A stretch of 19,376 nucleotides of DNA from the NCBI GenBank assembly GCA_030267965.1, contig BRYA01000032.1:1-19376 (forward strand), read 5' to 3'. The stretch comes from Triparma columacea (Eukaryota; Sar; Bolidophyceae; Parmales; Triparmaceae). Below the pieces are notes generated by a model that searched no databases, was not told the origin of the DNA, and worked only from the letters and a program-made list of their open reading frames with translations. Positions 8,926 through 18,072 of the stretch are shown piece after piece. The translations under genes were made by a program, and so were the position numbers. Numbering within the stretch: the first letter of the stretch is position 1; the number at the start of each line of letters is the position of its first letter.

Positions 8926-11329
8926 CTAAACTTTCATCCTCTTGACTCCCTCCCCCTCCTCCCCCTCGTGTCCCTTAACCACCCCCTCAACCCTGAGCCT
9001 TCCTATCGCCCCCGCAACCTCGTAGATCCTCGGCATGACGATCGTCCCGTCCATGCACCCCTCCCCCCCCAGTCCTTCCGCCACTCCCTTCCTAGCCACC
9101 CTTCCCAACACCGCCGTTACCGCCTCCGCGAGGCACCAGCTCCCCCCCCCCCGCCCCCCCTTCGGCCCTAGCTTCGCGGCCCCGTGCATTGCGAGTAGTA
9201 TCCCGTTAGCCTGTTCCTTGCTCTCCACCTGTTCCATCCCCCCCAGTTCCAGTTCGACTTCGTCTCCGTAGCTTATCTTCTCCCTGCTCCTTACCGCGCA
9301 CTTCCACTCGGGGTGGAGGGCGGAGGGGTAGAAGGTTCTACCCTTGATGGACCAATCTGGGACGTGGGAGGCGACGGGGGGGACCTGGGACTTGAACGAG
9401 GGGCGGGAGCAGACTTCCTTGGCCTGAGTCGTAAGGTCAGAGGCCATGTAGTCCTGCCAATGAGAAAGAGAAAGAAAGAGTTGTGTGAGATTAGGGTTTG
9501 TATTCGGATAAACGACATAATAATGTTTTCCCCTTCCCTCCCTTCCACTTCCCCTTTAAATTCCCCCCTCACCTTCATCCCAATGACAGCGTCCGCTACG
9601 TTAAGGTAGTCCCCGCTCCCCCCTATCACCAGAACGCAGCTGATCCCCCCCTCCCTCATTCCCCTAACCCTGCTAACGAACGGCGTAATAGGTTCGGCGT
9701 CTACCAGCGCCGCCATCTTGCCGTCCCTGATCATAAAGTTGGTTGCGCAGGTGTCTTCGTCGAAGAGGAGGGTCTTACTACCGCACTCGAGGGACTCGGA
9801 AATAGAGGCTGCCTGGGAGGTTGAACCGGAGGCGTCTAGGGTGTTGAAGTTTCTGGTGCTACGTCCTCCTGGTAATCCCTTGATGAACCTGGGGTGTGTG
9901 CGCGTGTGGAGAGAGTTAGTGGAGGAAAACGTTTTATAAATAATACCCCCAATCTTCCATCTTCCGTGCCCCTTTCCAAAAGCTTACCTCTCAATGTCAA
10001 CCCCAGCGACCTTCCTCCCATCCTCCGCCTTGACCTTGACTGCGTCATCCCTCGTGACGACGCCCTCCCTCCCGTCCCCTATAACCTTATCGTAAACCCC
10101 CTCCTGTATCGCCTGTAGTAGCGTGCTCTTCCCGTGGAACCCCCCTCCTACTATTAGCGTGACGCCCTCCTTAACCCCCATTCCCTTCACCGTGGTTTTG
10201 GCGTTGATCATCTCTAGAGATACCTCCATGGAGGGGGGGCTTGTGAAGGGAAGACCCCCGGGCATAGGACGGGGGTCGGCGCCGGATACACGGGGGAGGA
10301 TACTGCCGTTACGGACGAAGGCGACGAGACCGTGGCTGCGAAGCTGGTCGCGGAGACTTCCTTGGTCCTCCACTTGCTTGCACCAGTCGAGCTGTGTTTG
10401 GGGATTTGGTAAGAGAAAGAGGGGGGGTTTGAAGGAGTAGAGAACTCCCTTTGCGCGCTCAAATGTTCAACCCCCCTCCCCTACTTCTCACCTCCCCCCC
10501 CTTCCTAATGACTCCCTCCCTAACCAACCCCGGTAGTACCCTGCTGAAAATATCCGCAGCCTTCCCCCCCATGATGCTCCTCCCTTTAGCAGGTAGGTTA
10601 ACCGTGATCCTTATTGTGAAGTAACCCTCCTCGTTAATCTCACAGCAGCTCTGTTCAATTACATTCTGCCCGAGTTTACCCACCTGAACGTCCCCTCCCT
10701 TAGGTCCGTTCCATCCCCCCCCTCTTCCCCCTCCTCCTCCTCCCCCCCCTCCCCCCCCCAAGTCTCCCCCCATTTCCCTACAAGCTCTCTCCATCCTCCT
10801 ACCCACGAGTCCCCCCAGCGCTGTCCTCCTCCTCTTCGTAGAGTAGCACTCGCTCTCGTACCCGGCGGTTGTAGGTGGTACGGTTAGTTTGACCCTCGTA
10901 GGACGCGCGTAAGGGTCTGACTGTGTCCGTGTAATGTAGAGTGTCATTAGATTAGACCCACCCTCCCTGTTTGGGAACACCCACCCTGTAGACGTTTCTA
11001 TGGAGTGGTATTTGGGGTAAGGTGAACCGTCGAGGGAACGGAGGGAGGATATCAAACTGTCAGCGGATCCACCACCAGAGGGAGGGGTTGGAGGGAAGGA
11101 GGCATGGGCGCTGCCATTACCACCTCTACCTCCACCTCTACCACCGCCCCCTCGACCTCTTCCTCCACCTGTATGGTGTTGATGTGGTGTGGTTGGGGAA
11201 ATGGGAGTTGTGATTGTTGGTTTGTGTGATTGTGGCTTAGGGTTAAAAAAGGTATCCTCGTCGGTCCCTTTTTCGTCTCTTCGACTCACCTCCATATTTA
11301 TTCTTATAGTATGCTCCACGTCCGCTCAT
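8926..11329 (-). CDS. Predicted ATPase of the ABC class, 654 aa, 5 exons
   Basis: ABC-class P-loop ATPase of the ABC_ATPase family (cellular role unknown; bacterial and eukaryotic members). Exons 11329-11290, 11168-10492, 10391-9988, 9888-9573, 9453-8926 join in frame with GTGAG/GTAAG donors and CAG acceptors. The start at 11329 (ACAAATG) gives MSGRGAYYKNKYGG running straight into an RG/RGG-rich stretch at 14-30, typical of RNA-binding tails. Family landmarks follow: LPAKGRSIMGGKAA; EDQGSLRDQL near 247; GLVAFVRNGSILPR at 260-273; Walker A GGGFHGKST with Lys327; GDGREGVVT; KAEDGR; the ASGSTSQAA signature near 393; Walker B region LLFDEDTCATNF near 415; GGSGDYLNVAD. A poly-Gly run lies in exon 2. 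Family members usually have Ser where this has Cys in DEDTC (from memory). It converges on the EF-hand gene with 136 nt between stops. Confidence 0.9.
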
Positions 11330-11340
11330 TTGTGTATTTT

Positions 11341-11401
11341 GGTATGTGTGTGTATATGTGTGTGTATGTGTGTGTATTTATGTATTTGTGTGTATCTGTA
11401 G
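11341..11401. repeat. TG microsatellite upstream of the ABC ATPase start
   Basis: An imperfect TG/TATG repeat, read as CA on the coding strand, begins 12 nt upstream of the ATPase ATG. It would lie in the 5' UTR or core promoter. It is interrupted by short AT-rich steps. Confidence 0.8.
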
Positions 11402-11802
11402 GGTTAGTATGACTAAATATTGTTGTGAAGTAGAGAAGAAGGAAAAGAAGGAAAGGCTGGGCACTTCTATTCTTCCCCTTCCTAATTGTCACAATTGTCA
11501 CGTTATCATTCGCGACTCATCGCTCCTCTCACATCCTCACTTAGTGTCAGGCTTAAGAATGCGCTGATGGTACTGACTAAGTGTTTTCATCTCAAACAGT
11601 TTATTACTATTACTCTTGTTTCAGAAGTTATAGTCTCCTCTGGAACTGACAACTCCCATCTTGAAGTTGCCAGTGATGGAATTCTATTCTCTCCCCTCTC
11701 TAACTGCCACGTCATCGCTCGTGTGCGACGTTACTCATCGTCACACGTCATCCTCGTGACGTCTCGATCCCTGCACATGTCACTGAGTGGTTCTACGCTC
11801 TG
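11402..11802. promoter_or_regulatory. Intergenic region with three bZIP-like ACGTCA sites
   Basis: About 400 bases lie between the ATPase 5' end and the stop of the next minus-strand gene. A purine-rich AGAAGGAAAAGAAGG stretch lies near 11433. Three copies of the CRE/bZIP core ACGTCA or its complement TGACGT fall at 11709-11714, 11745-11750 and 11757-11762, within 54 bases. I see no gene here; the open frame across it is the complement of the neighbouring gene plus spacer. Confidence 0.35.
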
Positions 11803-12324
11803 TCACTTAGCGGTTCCAAGCTCTGTCATCTCGATGGTCTCAGTAGTCTCCTCCTCATCCTTCTCTTCATTCCTGTGCGGCGAGACCGCCGGACTAGAAT
11901 CCCCCCCCGGCAAGAGGCTGTAAAGCAGCTCTTTGTTCTGCACTCGCACTGCTGCGTGAATCCAGTACGACATCCACAAAAAATAACCGAACACGAGTGC
12001 CTTGGGCAGTCCAACCAGGAGGCGCAGCACCCTGAGTGATGCTGACCCGGCCATTGGAACCGCCATGGACACGATGTCATAGATCACACTGAGCACAGTG
12101 ACGCATACTATAACCTTAAGTCGCTTGCGGAAAGGAGCCACGGCTTCGTCAGTCTTGAATTTGTGAAGGAGCCAGATCGACGACAAGTGTCCAAGGAAGC
12201 CCACAGCGTGGAACACAGAGAATGACAAACCAAGGAAATCCCCTACTCCATCCAGCAAGTTGACGCAGGCGCTAACGGCGATGAGCTTTGCGACCGTGGT
12301 TGCGGTCACTTTGCAGCAGGGCAT
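11803..12324 (-). CDS. Four-helix membrane protein, 173 aa, unrecognised
   Basis: Function unknown. The open frame extends to a TGA upstream, but the first in-frame ATG is at 12324, giving MPCCKVTATT. Four hydrophobic segments can be seen: about residues 8-33, 35-55, 70-95 and 104-130, with a short basic loop (KFKT, FRKRLK) between the second and third. The C-terminal 45 residues are hydrophilic and acidic (NEEKDEEETTE), probably cytosolic. The paired Cys at positions 3-4 could be acylated. The length and the paired hairpins recall small tetraspan proteins, but there is no CCG motif or large Cys-rich loop of true tetraspanins. There are no introns. Confidence 0.65.
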   Translation of the reverse strand: MPCCKVTATTVAKLIAVSACVNLLDGVGDFLGLSFSVFHAVGFLGHLSSIWLLHKFKTDEAVAPFRKRLKVIVCVTVLSVIYDIVSMAVPMAGSASLRVLRLLVGLPKALVFGYFLWMSYWIHAAVRVQNKELLYSLLPGGDSSPAVSPHRNEEKDEEETTETIEMTELGTAK

Positions 12325-12387
12325 ATAGTATAAGTCGTTTTTGCTCAAAATGGCAGCTTCAAGGAGTCAGCTCCGACAGAATCCCCC

Positions 12388-12396
12388 TATATATTA
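12388..12396 (-). promoter_or_regulatory. Possible TATA box
   Basis: TATATATTA on the plus strand reads TAATATATA on the minus strand, 64 to 72 bases upstream of the ATG of the four-helix membrane protein. Spacing is right for a TATA box with a short 5' UTR, but a single AT-rich match is weak evidence. Confidence 0.3.
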
Positions 12397-12861
12397 TCCT
12401 GTTTGAAACCGTTCTGTCGCCGTACTTGACAATAGTGTTTCTGAGTCACTGTATCTGAGTACGTACACGAAAAAAGTTGAAAACTGTGTGGCGGTGAGTA
12501 ATAAAATGGGGGGGAACTTTATTCAATAAATATGGGCCAAAACTGAACCAAATTTTTTGGATATTTTCTGCCCCCCAGAAATGAGTTGAATTTGAATTTG
12601 GTTGACAACAAAGTGCACTCCGCGGCGAAGGCTATGGTTGTGGACGTAGCGCCTACAACGGCTCCACGGGATTGAACACACCAGCCAGAGGAGAGGAAGT
12701 AGGTGCAACAATATAGATGATAAATCAAAGATATTTAAGCAACAATTTTATGGTTTACCTCCAGCTCTACCTTAACGTGTTTCAACTTAGAGAGACTCAA
12801 ATATATTTATGCAACAATAAAAGAAGGTTTGATGCTTCAACTCTGCTTAAGATGACTCAAC
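12397..12861. other. AT-rich spacer with no supportable gene
   Basis: This spacer separates the four-helix membrane protein from the zinc-finger gene. It holds an unassigned 69-codon minus-strand frame (12519-12728, non-ATG start), a small hairpin TTCTG-CCCCC-CAGAA near 12568, and two diverged copies of a sequence like ATATTTAxGCAACAAT at about 12730 and 12803. The block from 12600 to 12690 is more GC-rich than its surroundings and could be a relic of an older coding sequence. I cannot identify it. Confidence 0.4.
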
Positions 12862-13425
12862 TTATACGTGATGCTTAGAAATGTGTCTCTTGATAGTGCC
12901 TCTCTCCTTCGCCTTATATCCACACCCCTCTCGCGGGCATGTATGCCACGTCACGCCAATATCGTGAACGTTAGAAATGTGTCTCTTCATACTTCCTCTC
13001 TCCTTCGTCTTATATTCACACCCCTCTTGCGGGCATGTATGCCACCTTACGCCAATGTCGTGAATGTAAGCAAGGTGGCTAGTGAGGTGTTATTTCTGCT
13101 TCGCCTTATATTCACACCCTTCTTGCGGGCATGGATGCCACGTTACGCCAATGTCGTGAATACTAGCAAGGTGTAACTTGATTTTGCTTCTCTTCTTCGT
13201 CTTATATTGACACCCCTCTTGTGGGCATGCGTGCCATATTACGCCAATATCGTGAATGCTAGCAAGGTGCTTCTTGATAGTGCCTTTCAGCTTCGCCTTA
13301 TATTGACACACTACTTGCGGGCATGGATGCCACGTTACGCCAATATCGTGAATACTAGCAAGGTGTAACTTCATGCTGTTGCTCTTCTTTGCCCTATATT
13401 TGCATCCTCTCTGTTTGCAGCGGTA
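12862..13425 (-). repeat. Six 96-bp tandem repeats coding for zinc fingers
   Basis: The unit on the plus strand includes GCGGGCATG, a short gap, GCCACGTTACGCCAAT and TCGTGAAT. It recurs about every 96 bases. The first unit in coding order is the most diverged (RPYRCKQRGCKYRAKK). High DNA identity between units points to recent expansion or homogenisation. Confidence 0.85.
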
Positions 13426-13773
13426 AGGCCTCTCAGCTTTCTCTTCCTTGTTATACTCATACAACCTCGCAGCCACCTGTCCATTCACCCCCACCACTCC
13501 AACCCCACTGCTATGAGTCTTCCTTTCAGCAACAACCTCAACAATCTCATCACATGGTTGGCAAACAAGAAGATCGCTACCCGTTCGTTCGACACCACCT
13601 GCTATCGATTTGCCCTTGTTCCCTCCTTGAAACCCAGGAAGGATACCCAGGTCTGATACATCAACTTCTTCCAACACGAATTCATCTATTATGGTGGTGG
13701 TGGTGGTGATACTGGGCGCAAAGCTGTAAATGTTGGACCTCAGCTCCCAACAAGGTACCGAGACAGACGACAT
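12862..13773 (-). pseudogene. Tandem C2H2 zinc-finger gene with in-frame stop
   Basis: Probably a nucleic-acid-binding protein. The ATG at 13773 opens 227 codons ending in TAA at 13090-13092. The N-terminal 125 residues are unremarkable and include a Thr run (TTTTT). From residue about 131 the motif C-x4-C-x12-H-x4-H repeats with a constant linker, IHDIGVTWHPCPQ, every 32 residues (96 bp). The TAA sits inside finger 4 at a place where another finger has Ser, without changing its length. Past it the same frame stays open through the rest of finger 4 and two complete fingers to a second TAA at 12862. The product is therefore a truncated three-finger protein, a recent pseudogene or a readthrough gene. 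An intron spanning the stop is not apparent. The short form may still be functional. Confidence 0.7.
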
Positions 13774-13901
13774 GAAGGGGTTTTATTGTCTTCGTTTAAA
13801 TTGTAAGTTAATGGGCCTTGGGAATGGAAGGAATTTGGTCTGATAATTTATTTGGGCATTTGGGCTCCCCAATAAGCATTGGCATTTCTGTAAATGTCCA
13901 A
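13774..13901. promoter_or_regulatory. Short divergent promoter interval
   Basis: Only 128 bases separate the ATG of the zinc-finger gene (leftward, 13773) from the chosen ATG of the carboxypeptidase (rightward, 13902). Both promoters must overlap here. The interval is AT-rich on both sides of GGGCATTTGGGCTCCCC. Confidence 0.45.
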
Positions 13902-16273
13902 ATGTTGACGCTATTTGTTAGTATATTATATCTAAGTAGCATACACTCAACATATTCCCTCCGTAGATATCCAATAGTTGATTATAATTTAGATAGTAAC
14001 GAAGATGGACGAAATAATATCAAGAATGCAGTCCATTCATCGCAACAAATTGAGGACTTTGATCAATTTATCCAAAATGGACAAAATGGCGATACAAATA
14101 TAGCTAATATAGATACATACGACAATACTATACAACATGAAGAAGAATATAACGATATAACATCAAATAAACAACAAAATGATCCCTCATACAAACACAA
14201 TCTCCGTCCATCATCCCCCCCTCAAGCATCCTCAAACCGTCAAACATCCTCCTCCTCATCATCATCATCACAATCCTCATCCTCATCATCATCATCACGT
14301 CAATCATCAATACCATCATACCATGACTTTGAAGTAACCTCCCTCCGAGGTCTCTCCCCATCATCATTCCCAACCTCACACTACGCTGGTCACACCTCTA
14401 TAACCCCAGGTGACTATTCCCCTTCATCAAAAGACCAGTTATTCTCCTGGTTATTCCACCCCGCAACCAGGGACGGTGAGCCTCTGCTTGATGGTGGGGG
14501 GGATAAAAAGAGACTCATTATATGGCTTAATGGAGGACCTGCGTGCTCAAGTATGGACGGACTTTGGTTAGGTGAGTGACCTTTGGAATTGTGAAGGAAT
14601 TTATAGAGTGCTAAGAGAGAGAAAGAGAGAGAAAGATAGATATGTATACATACAAACACAAATACATACACACACACACACACGCACACATACACATACA
14701 CACATCATTTCGTGTTTCCTCCCCCCAACCTTCCTTCCAACCCCCTTACCCTTCCCCCTCCTCTCCCCCTCCCCCCCCCCCTTCCCACATCCCAGAAAAC
14801 GGTCCGTTCCGTCTCTCCGGTTCCCCCGGTTCCGAAACGATATCAATAAACCCCCACTCCTGGCACCGTACTTCCTCCTACGTCGTCTACGTAGATCAGC
14901 CCGTCGGTACCGGTCTCTCCTTCTCTGGTACAAGGACCTGGGCTAGGTCAGATGAGGATATTAACACCATGTTCTACGGATGGTTGCAGAACTACTTATC
15001 CATACACAACTACCTCCTAAAAACACCCACCGAGTCCGTGGACGTTTACTTCGCAGGGGAGAGTCATGCTGGACATTACATACCTTCAATGATCTCCCAC
15101 ATACTAGCACAGAACAACGCGGGTATTAATGGTGTTAAGGTAAACGTGATAGGCGCGGCGATCGGTAACGGTTGGTTCGATCCCCCTAACCAGTACTCCG
15201 TTACGTCCTTCGCGTTAAGTAAGGGCGTTATCGGGATACAGGAGGCCAGGTATTTAGATTCAGTTGATGCTAGATGTAGGGATAAAATTGATAAAGGGGA
15301 TTACACGGCGGGGGAATGTTTTGCGTTAATGGATAATGTTGTCGCGGCTACGAGGGGGAAGGATGGGATGAAAATTAACGTGTATGATGCGAGGGTTAGA
15401 GTCGCGAGTACCAACGATTTCCCACCTGGTAATAAGGCTGTTGAAGCTTATTTAGGGGACGGGAATTCACAGAGAAGGAAAGCACTTATGCAGCAGATCC
15501 ACGCATCTCAAAACGAGGTACAAGGGCAGATATACAGGGAGTGTAACGACCCTGCTTACCTCGCATTAAAATCCCACGACGGTGAAGGTGTCGTACCCGC
15601 GATAAAGAAATGTCTATCAGGGGGGGTTAGGATGCTGTGGTTTAACGGTATGGAGGACGTTATTTGCAACCATTATGGTAACGAGGTTGCGTTGGATGGG
15701 ATTGTTTGGGAGGGGCAGGATGGGTTCAAAAATAGCAAAAGATACATGTGGACGGCAGACATGGACGAAGGGGTTAAAGGATACCTCAAGGGTTCACCAG
15801 GCTCGTCTATGCAGCTACTTAAAATTAAAGACGCAGGGCATATGGTACCTATGGATTTACCGGAGGTTGGGATTAGGATGATGGAGGAGTTTGTCGAGGG
15901 TGGGATTAAAGAAGGGTGGGAGGAAAAAGGGCTCAGGACAGGGGAATACCTTAAGGAATGCGGGTTCACACCTGGAGGAGGTGGAGCGACTTCGGGGGAG
16001 GGGGGGGGTAAGGATGTCAGCACGGCGCATGTGGTCGCTATAAGCTTCCTGGCGTTCGCTACGCTGCTGTTGGTTGCGAGGTTAACGTACGCTAGGATTG
16101 AGGGGGGGAGGTACAGGAGAGGAAGCGGGAGGGGGGGGAGGGGGTGGACGAGAGTTCTGAGCACTATTAAAGAAGAGGATTATGGGGGGAGGGAGGATAC
16201 TGATGATGATGAGTATTATGACGAGGAGGAGGAAGAGGATAATATACAACTCATGGCGAGGGGGGGGGGGTAA
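13902..16273 (+). CDS. Kex1-type serine carboxypeptidase (S10), 715 aa, membrane-anchored
   Basis: Removes C-terminal residues from secretory proteins, probably in the Golgi or vacuolar system. Exons 13902-14571 and 14796-16273 join in phase 1 through a 224-nt intron, restoring DGLWLGENGPFRLSG. The start at 13902 gives a signal peptide, MLTLFVSILYLSSIHSTYS; an in-frame ATG at 13824 would bury it. A Ser-rich linker (about 100-140) precedes the hydrolase. Landmarks are WLNGGPACSSMDG near 211, VDQPVGTGLS, GESHAGHYIP with Ser313, NGMEDVICN with Asp511, and AGHMVPMD with His572, so the triad is complete. Near 636-655 a membrane helix is followed by Arg/Gly-rich then highly acidic sequence (DDDEYYDEEEEED). 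Anchor plus acidic tail is the layout of yeast Kex1p. The usual GGPG is GGPA here, and GESYAG is GESHAG. Confidence 0.92.
14640..14795 (+). repeat. CA microsatellite and long pyrimidine tract inside intron
   Basis: The single carboxypeptidase intron contains an ACAC/ATAC repeat at about 14650-14705, followed by about 80 bases nearly all C and T up to the CCCAG acceptor at 14795. The tract includes a run of C near 14770-14781. Confidence 0.8.
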
Positions 16274-16415
16274 AGGGGAAGGGACTTTTGAAGTTTTATC
16301 CAAATTTAACGTCCTTTACCTGTGACCTGTAGCTTACTACCTTTTACGTTGTAATCATCCGAATTCATCGTGTCCATCGTAATCTACAAAGGTTTGAATT
16401 TAGCAAACAATAACG

Positions 16416-16421
16416 TTTATT
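16416..16421 (-). terminator. Possible polyadenylation signal of the PGM gene
   Basis: TTTATT on the plus strand is AATAAA on the minus strand, 65 bases beyond the phosphoglycerate mutase stop codon. Position and sequence fit a canonical signal. The 212-base spacer between the two convergent stop codons (16274-16485) otherwise holds CT and C runs only. Confidence 0.4.
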
Positions 16422-16485
16422 TACACCCTCCCCCCTCTCTCTCTCTCTCTTTTCAATGTCCCCCCCCCCCCCCCAGCCATCATTT

Positions 16486-17642
16486 TCACTTGGTTTGCGC
16501 AGCTACAGCCCCGATCCTGTTCCTAATGTCCTCCTGGTTCCCCAAATACCTCCCCGACAGCGGTGCTATAGCGTCCTCATGCTTGACAGGTTTAAGATCA
16601 TCGTCAAGCGTGTAAACCAGCGGTACGCCAGTAGGAATGTTGAGGCCTGTTATCTCGTCCTCTGATATGCCGTCGAGGTGCTTTACGAGGGCTCGGAGGG
16701 TGTTGCCGTGTGCCGCGATAAGGACCTTCTTCCCGGACTTAATGGCCGGGGCGAAGGTGGACTCCCACTCGACTAAGAAGCGGGACTCCGTTAGCTTGAG
16801 GCTCTCCGTCTTGGGAAGGTCGGAACGATCGACGCCCAGGTACTTATCGTCGTTCCCCGGCCAGTGCACGCTGGTCTCGTCCAGCTCTGGCGGGGGTATG
16901 TCGTAGCTCCTCCTCCAAACTAGCACCTGGTCCTTCCCGTGCTTGTCGACGGTCTCCTGCTTGTTCAAACCCTGGAGGGCGCCGTAGTGGCGCTCGTTGA
17001 GGCGCCAGGTGTGGTTGATGGGGACGTGCATCTGGTCGAGCTCCTCGAGGGACAGCCAGAGGGTGTGGATGGCACGACGGAGCATGGAGGTGTAGCAGAC
17101 GTCAAACTGTTTTGGAGGGGGGGGGAAGGGGGGGAGGGGGGTTAGAAGGGAACGTTGGGATGTACTGCAACGACATGTTGACAAAGGAGATAAAGATGTC
17201 ACACATGCACTTGTGAGTGAAGCAATTGAAGGTTGAGGACAAATCCTTACTGAGCATAACAACCAATAATGCGTGACGACCAAGTCATACATCTTCCAAG
17301 GAAACCCCTCTACCCCTCCCCCCCCCAACACCCCCCCCCCAGCCTCCCCACCAGCGGGCAGACATCACTGCTCACCTTCATTCCCTCCTCCTTCATAAGT
17401 TTACCTCCCGCCCTAGCCTCCTTTATTCCTTTCTCGCTCAATGGTACGTCTGCCCATCCCGTGAACCTGTTCTCTTCGTTCCAAGTTGACTCCCCGTGTC
17501 TAAGAAGGACAAGCTCGTAAGCCGAAAGAGCGGACGAGGTCAGAGGAATTTGGGAAGGGGAAGGATTAAGGAATGCTGAGGGGGAGGTGAAGGATAGAGA
17601 GGTTGGAAGGAGAGCGATGAAGGCGATTATTGCGAATTTCAT
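16486..17642 (-). CDS. PGAM: Phosphoglycerate mutase, cofactor-dependent, likely plastid, 295 aa
   Basis: Interconverts 3- and 2-phosphoglycerate in glycolysis, using a phospho-His and 2,3-bisphosphoglycerate. Exons 17642-17376 and 17106-16486 join in phase 0 over a 269-nt intron, restoring [17 protein letters not shown]. Catalytic landmarks are complete: LRHGESTWN with His49, [20 protein letters not shown] with Glu127 and Arg128, [10 protein letters not shown], and [10 protein letters not shown] with His222. The enzyme core begins near residue 42, so about 40 extra residues precede it: a hydrophobic signal-like segment [17 protein letters not shown] then [17 protein letters not shown] signal peptide with Phe at the expected cleavage site and a Ser/Pro-rich stretch resembles the bipartite plastid presequence of stramenopile algae (ASAFAP-type). 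Secretion without plastid import is the alternative. Confidence 0.93.
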
Positions 17643-18072
17643 TTTATTTCAGGGGGGTTTTATAGCGAATCTTTGATTTGAGGAAAATGCCTTTTCAGAA
17701 GAAGCAAATGTTTCTGGGCTATTGCCTTCCCAGTGCGTCGAAGGTGTCCGAAGGCAGCGCTTCTCTTGCATGGTGGGTGGCACACCGCCCTTGTGCTGGT
17801 AGCATAGCTACCGCAACAAGTTTCGCGCCCGGGCGTTGCAGGCGTCAGTGCGTGAAAGCACCAACCAGATGGAAGGGAGGGATGAAGATTGGGTGTCGAA
17901 AAAGGGTGGAGTCACATTAGCGAACAACACTCCACACAGGGGAAGGGGAAGACAAAGGGGGGGAAAGGAAGGGGGCAAATTGGCTTAGATTGTTCAGTGC
18001 GCGTGCCAAAAAATCAGGAAGTACCAAACAAAACAAATTGAATGTTATTATCTTTTACAGTTGCGTGCTTCA
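17643..18072. other. Intergenic region, no gene seen
   Basis: Contains the promoter of the phosphoglycerate mutase and the 3' flank of the next minus-strand gene. A perfect hairpin, GGTAGC-ATA-GCTACC, lies at about 17798-17812, in a GC-rich block (17730-17870) that also holds GCGCCCGGGCG. I looked for a tRNA cloverleaf there and found none. The 80-codon plus-strand frame across it has no recognisable features. Confidence 0.5.

Noticed and set aside
12870..13425. CRISPR-like array of regular repeats
   Set aside because: The 96-bp repeats code for zinc fingers in one frame, with no repeat-spacer alternation, in a eukaryotic context.
14642..14795. Coding start of the carboxypeptidase at 14642
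   Set aside because: That ATG lies in the CA repeat of the intron. The WLNGGPACSSMDG motif is in the upstream exon and phase 1 splicing joins the two halves of a conserved block.
17658..17664. TATA box for the phosphoglycerate mutase gene
   Set aside because: TATAAAA lies only about 16 bases from the ATG, too near to place a transcription start upstream of the start codon.
17730..17880. Possible tRNA or structured RNA in a GC-rich block
   Set aside because: Only a 6-bp hairpin with a three-base loop is convincing; no acceptor stem, T arm or anticodon arm could be arranged.
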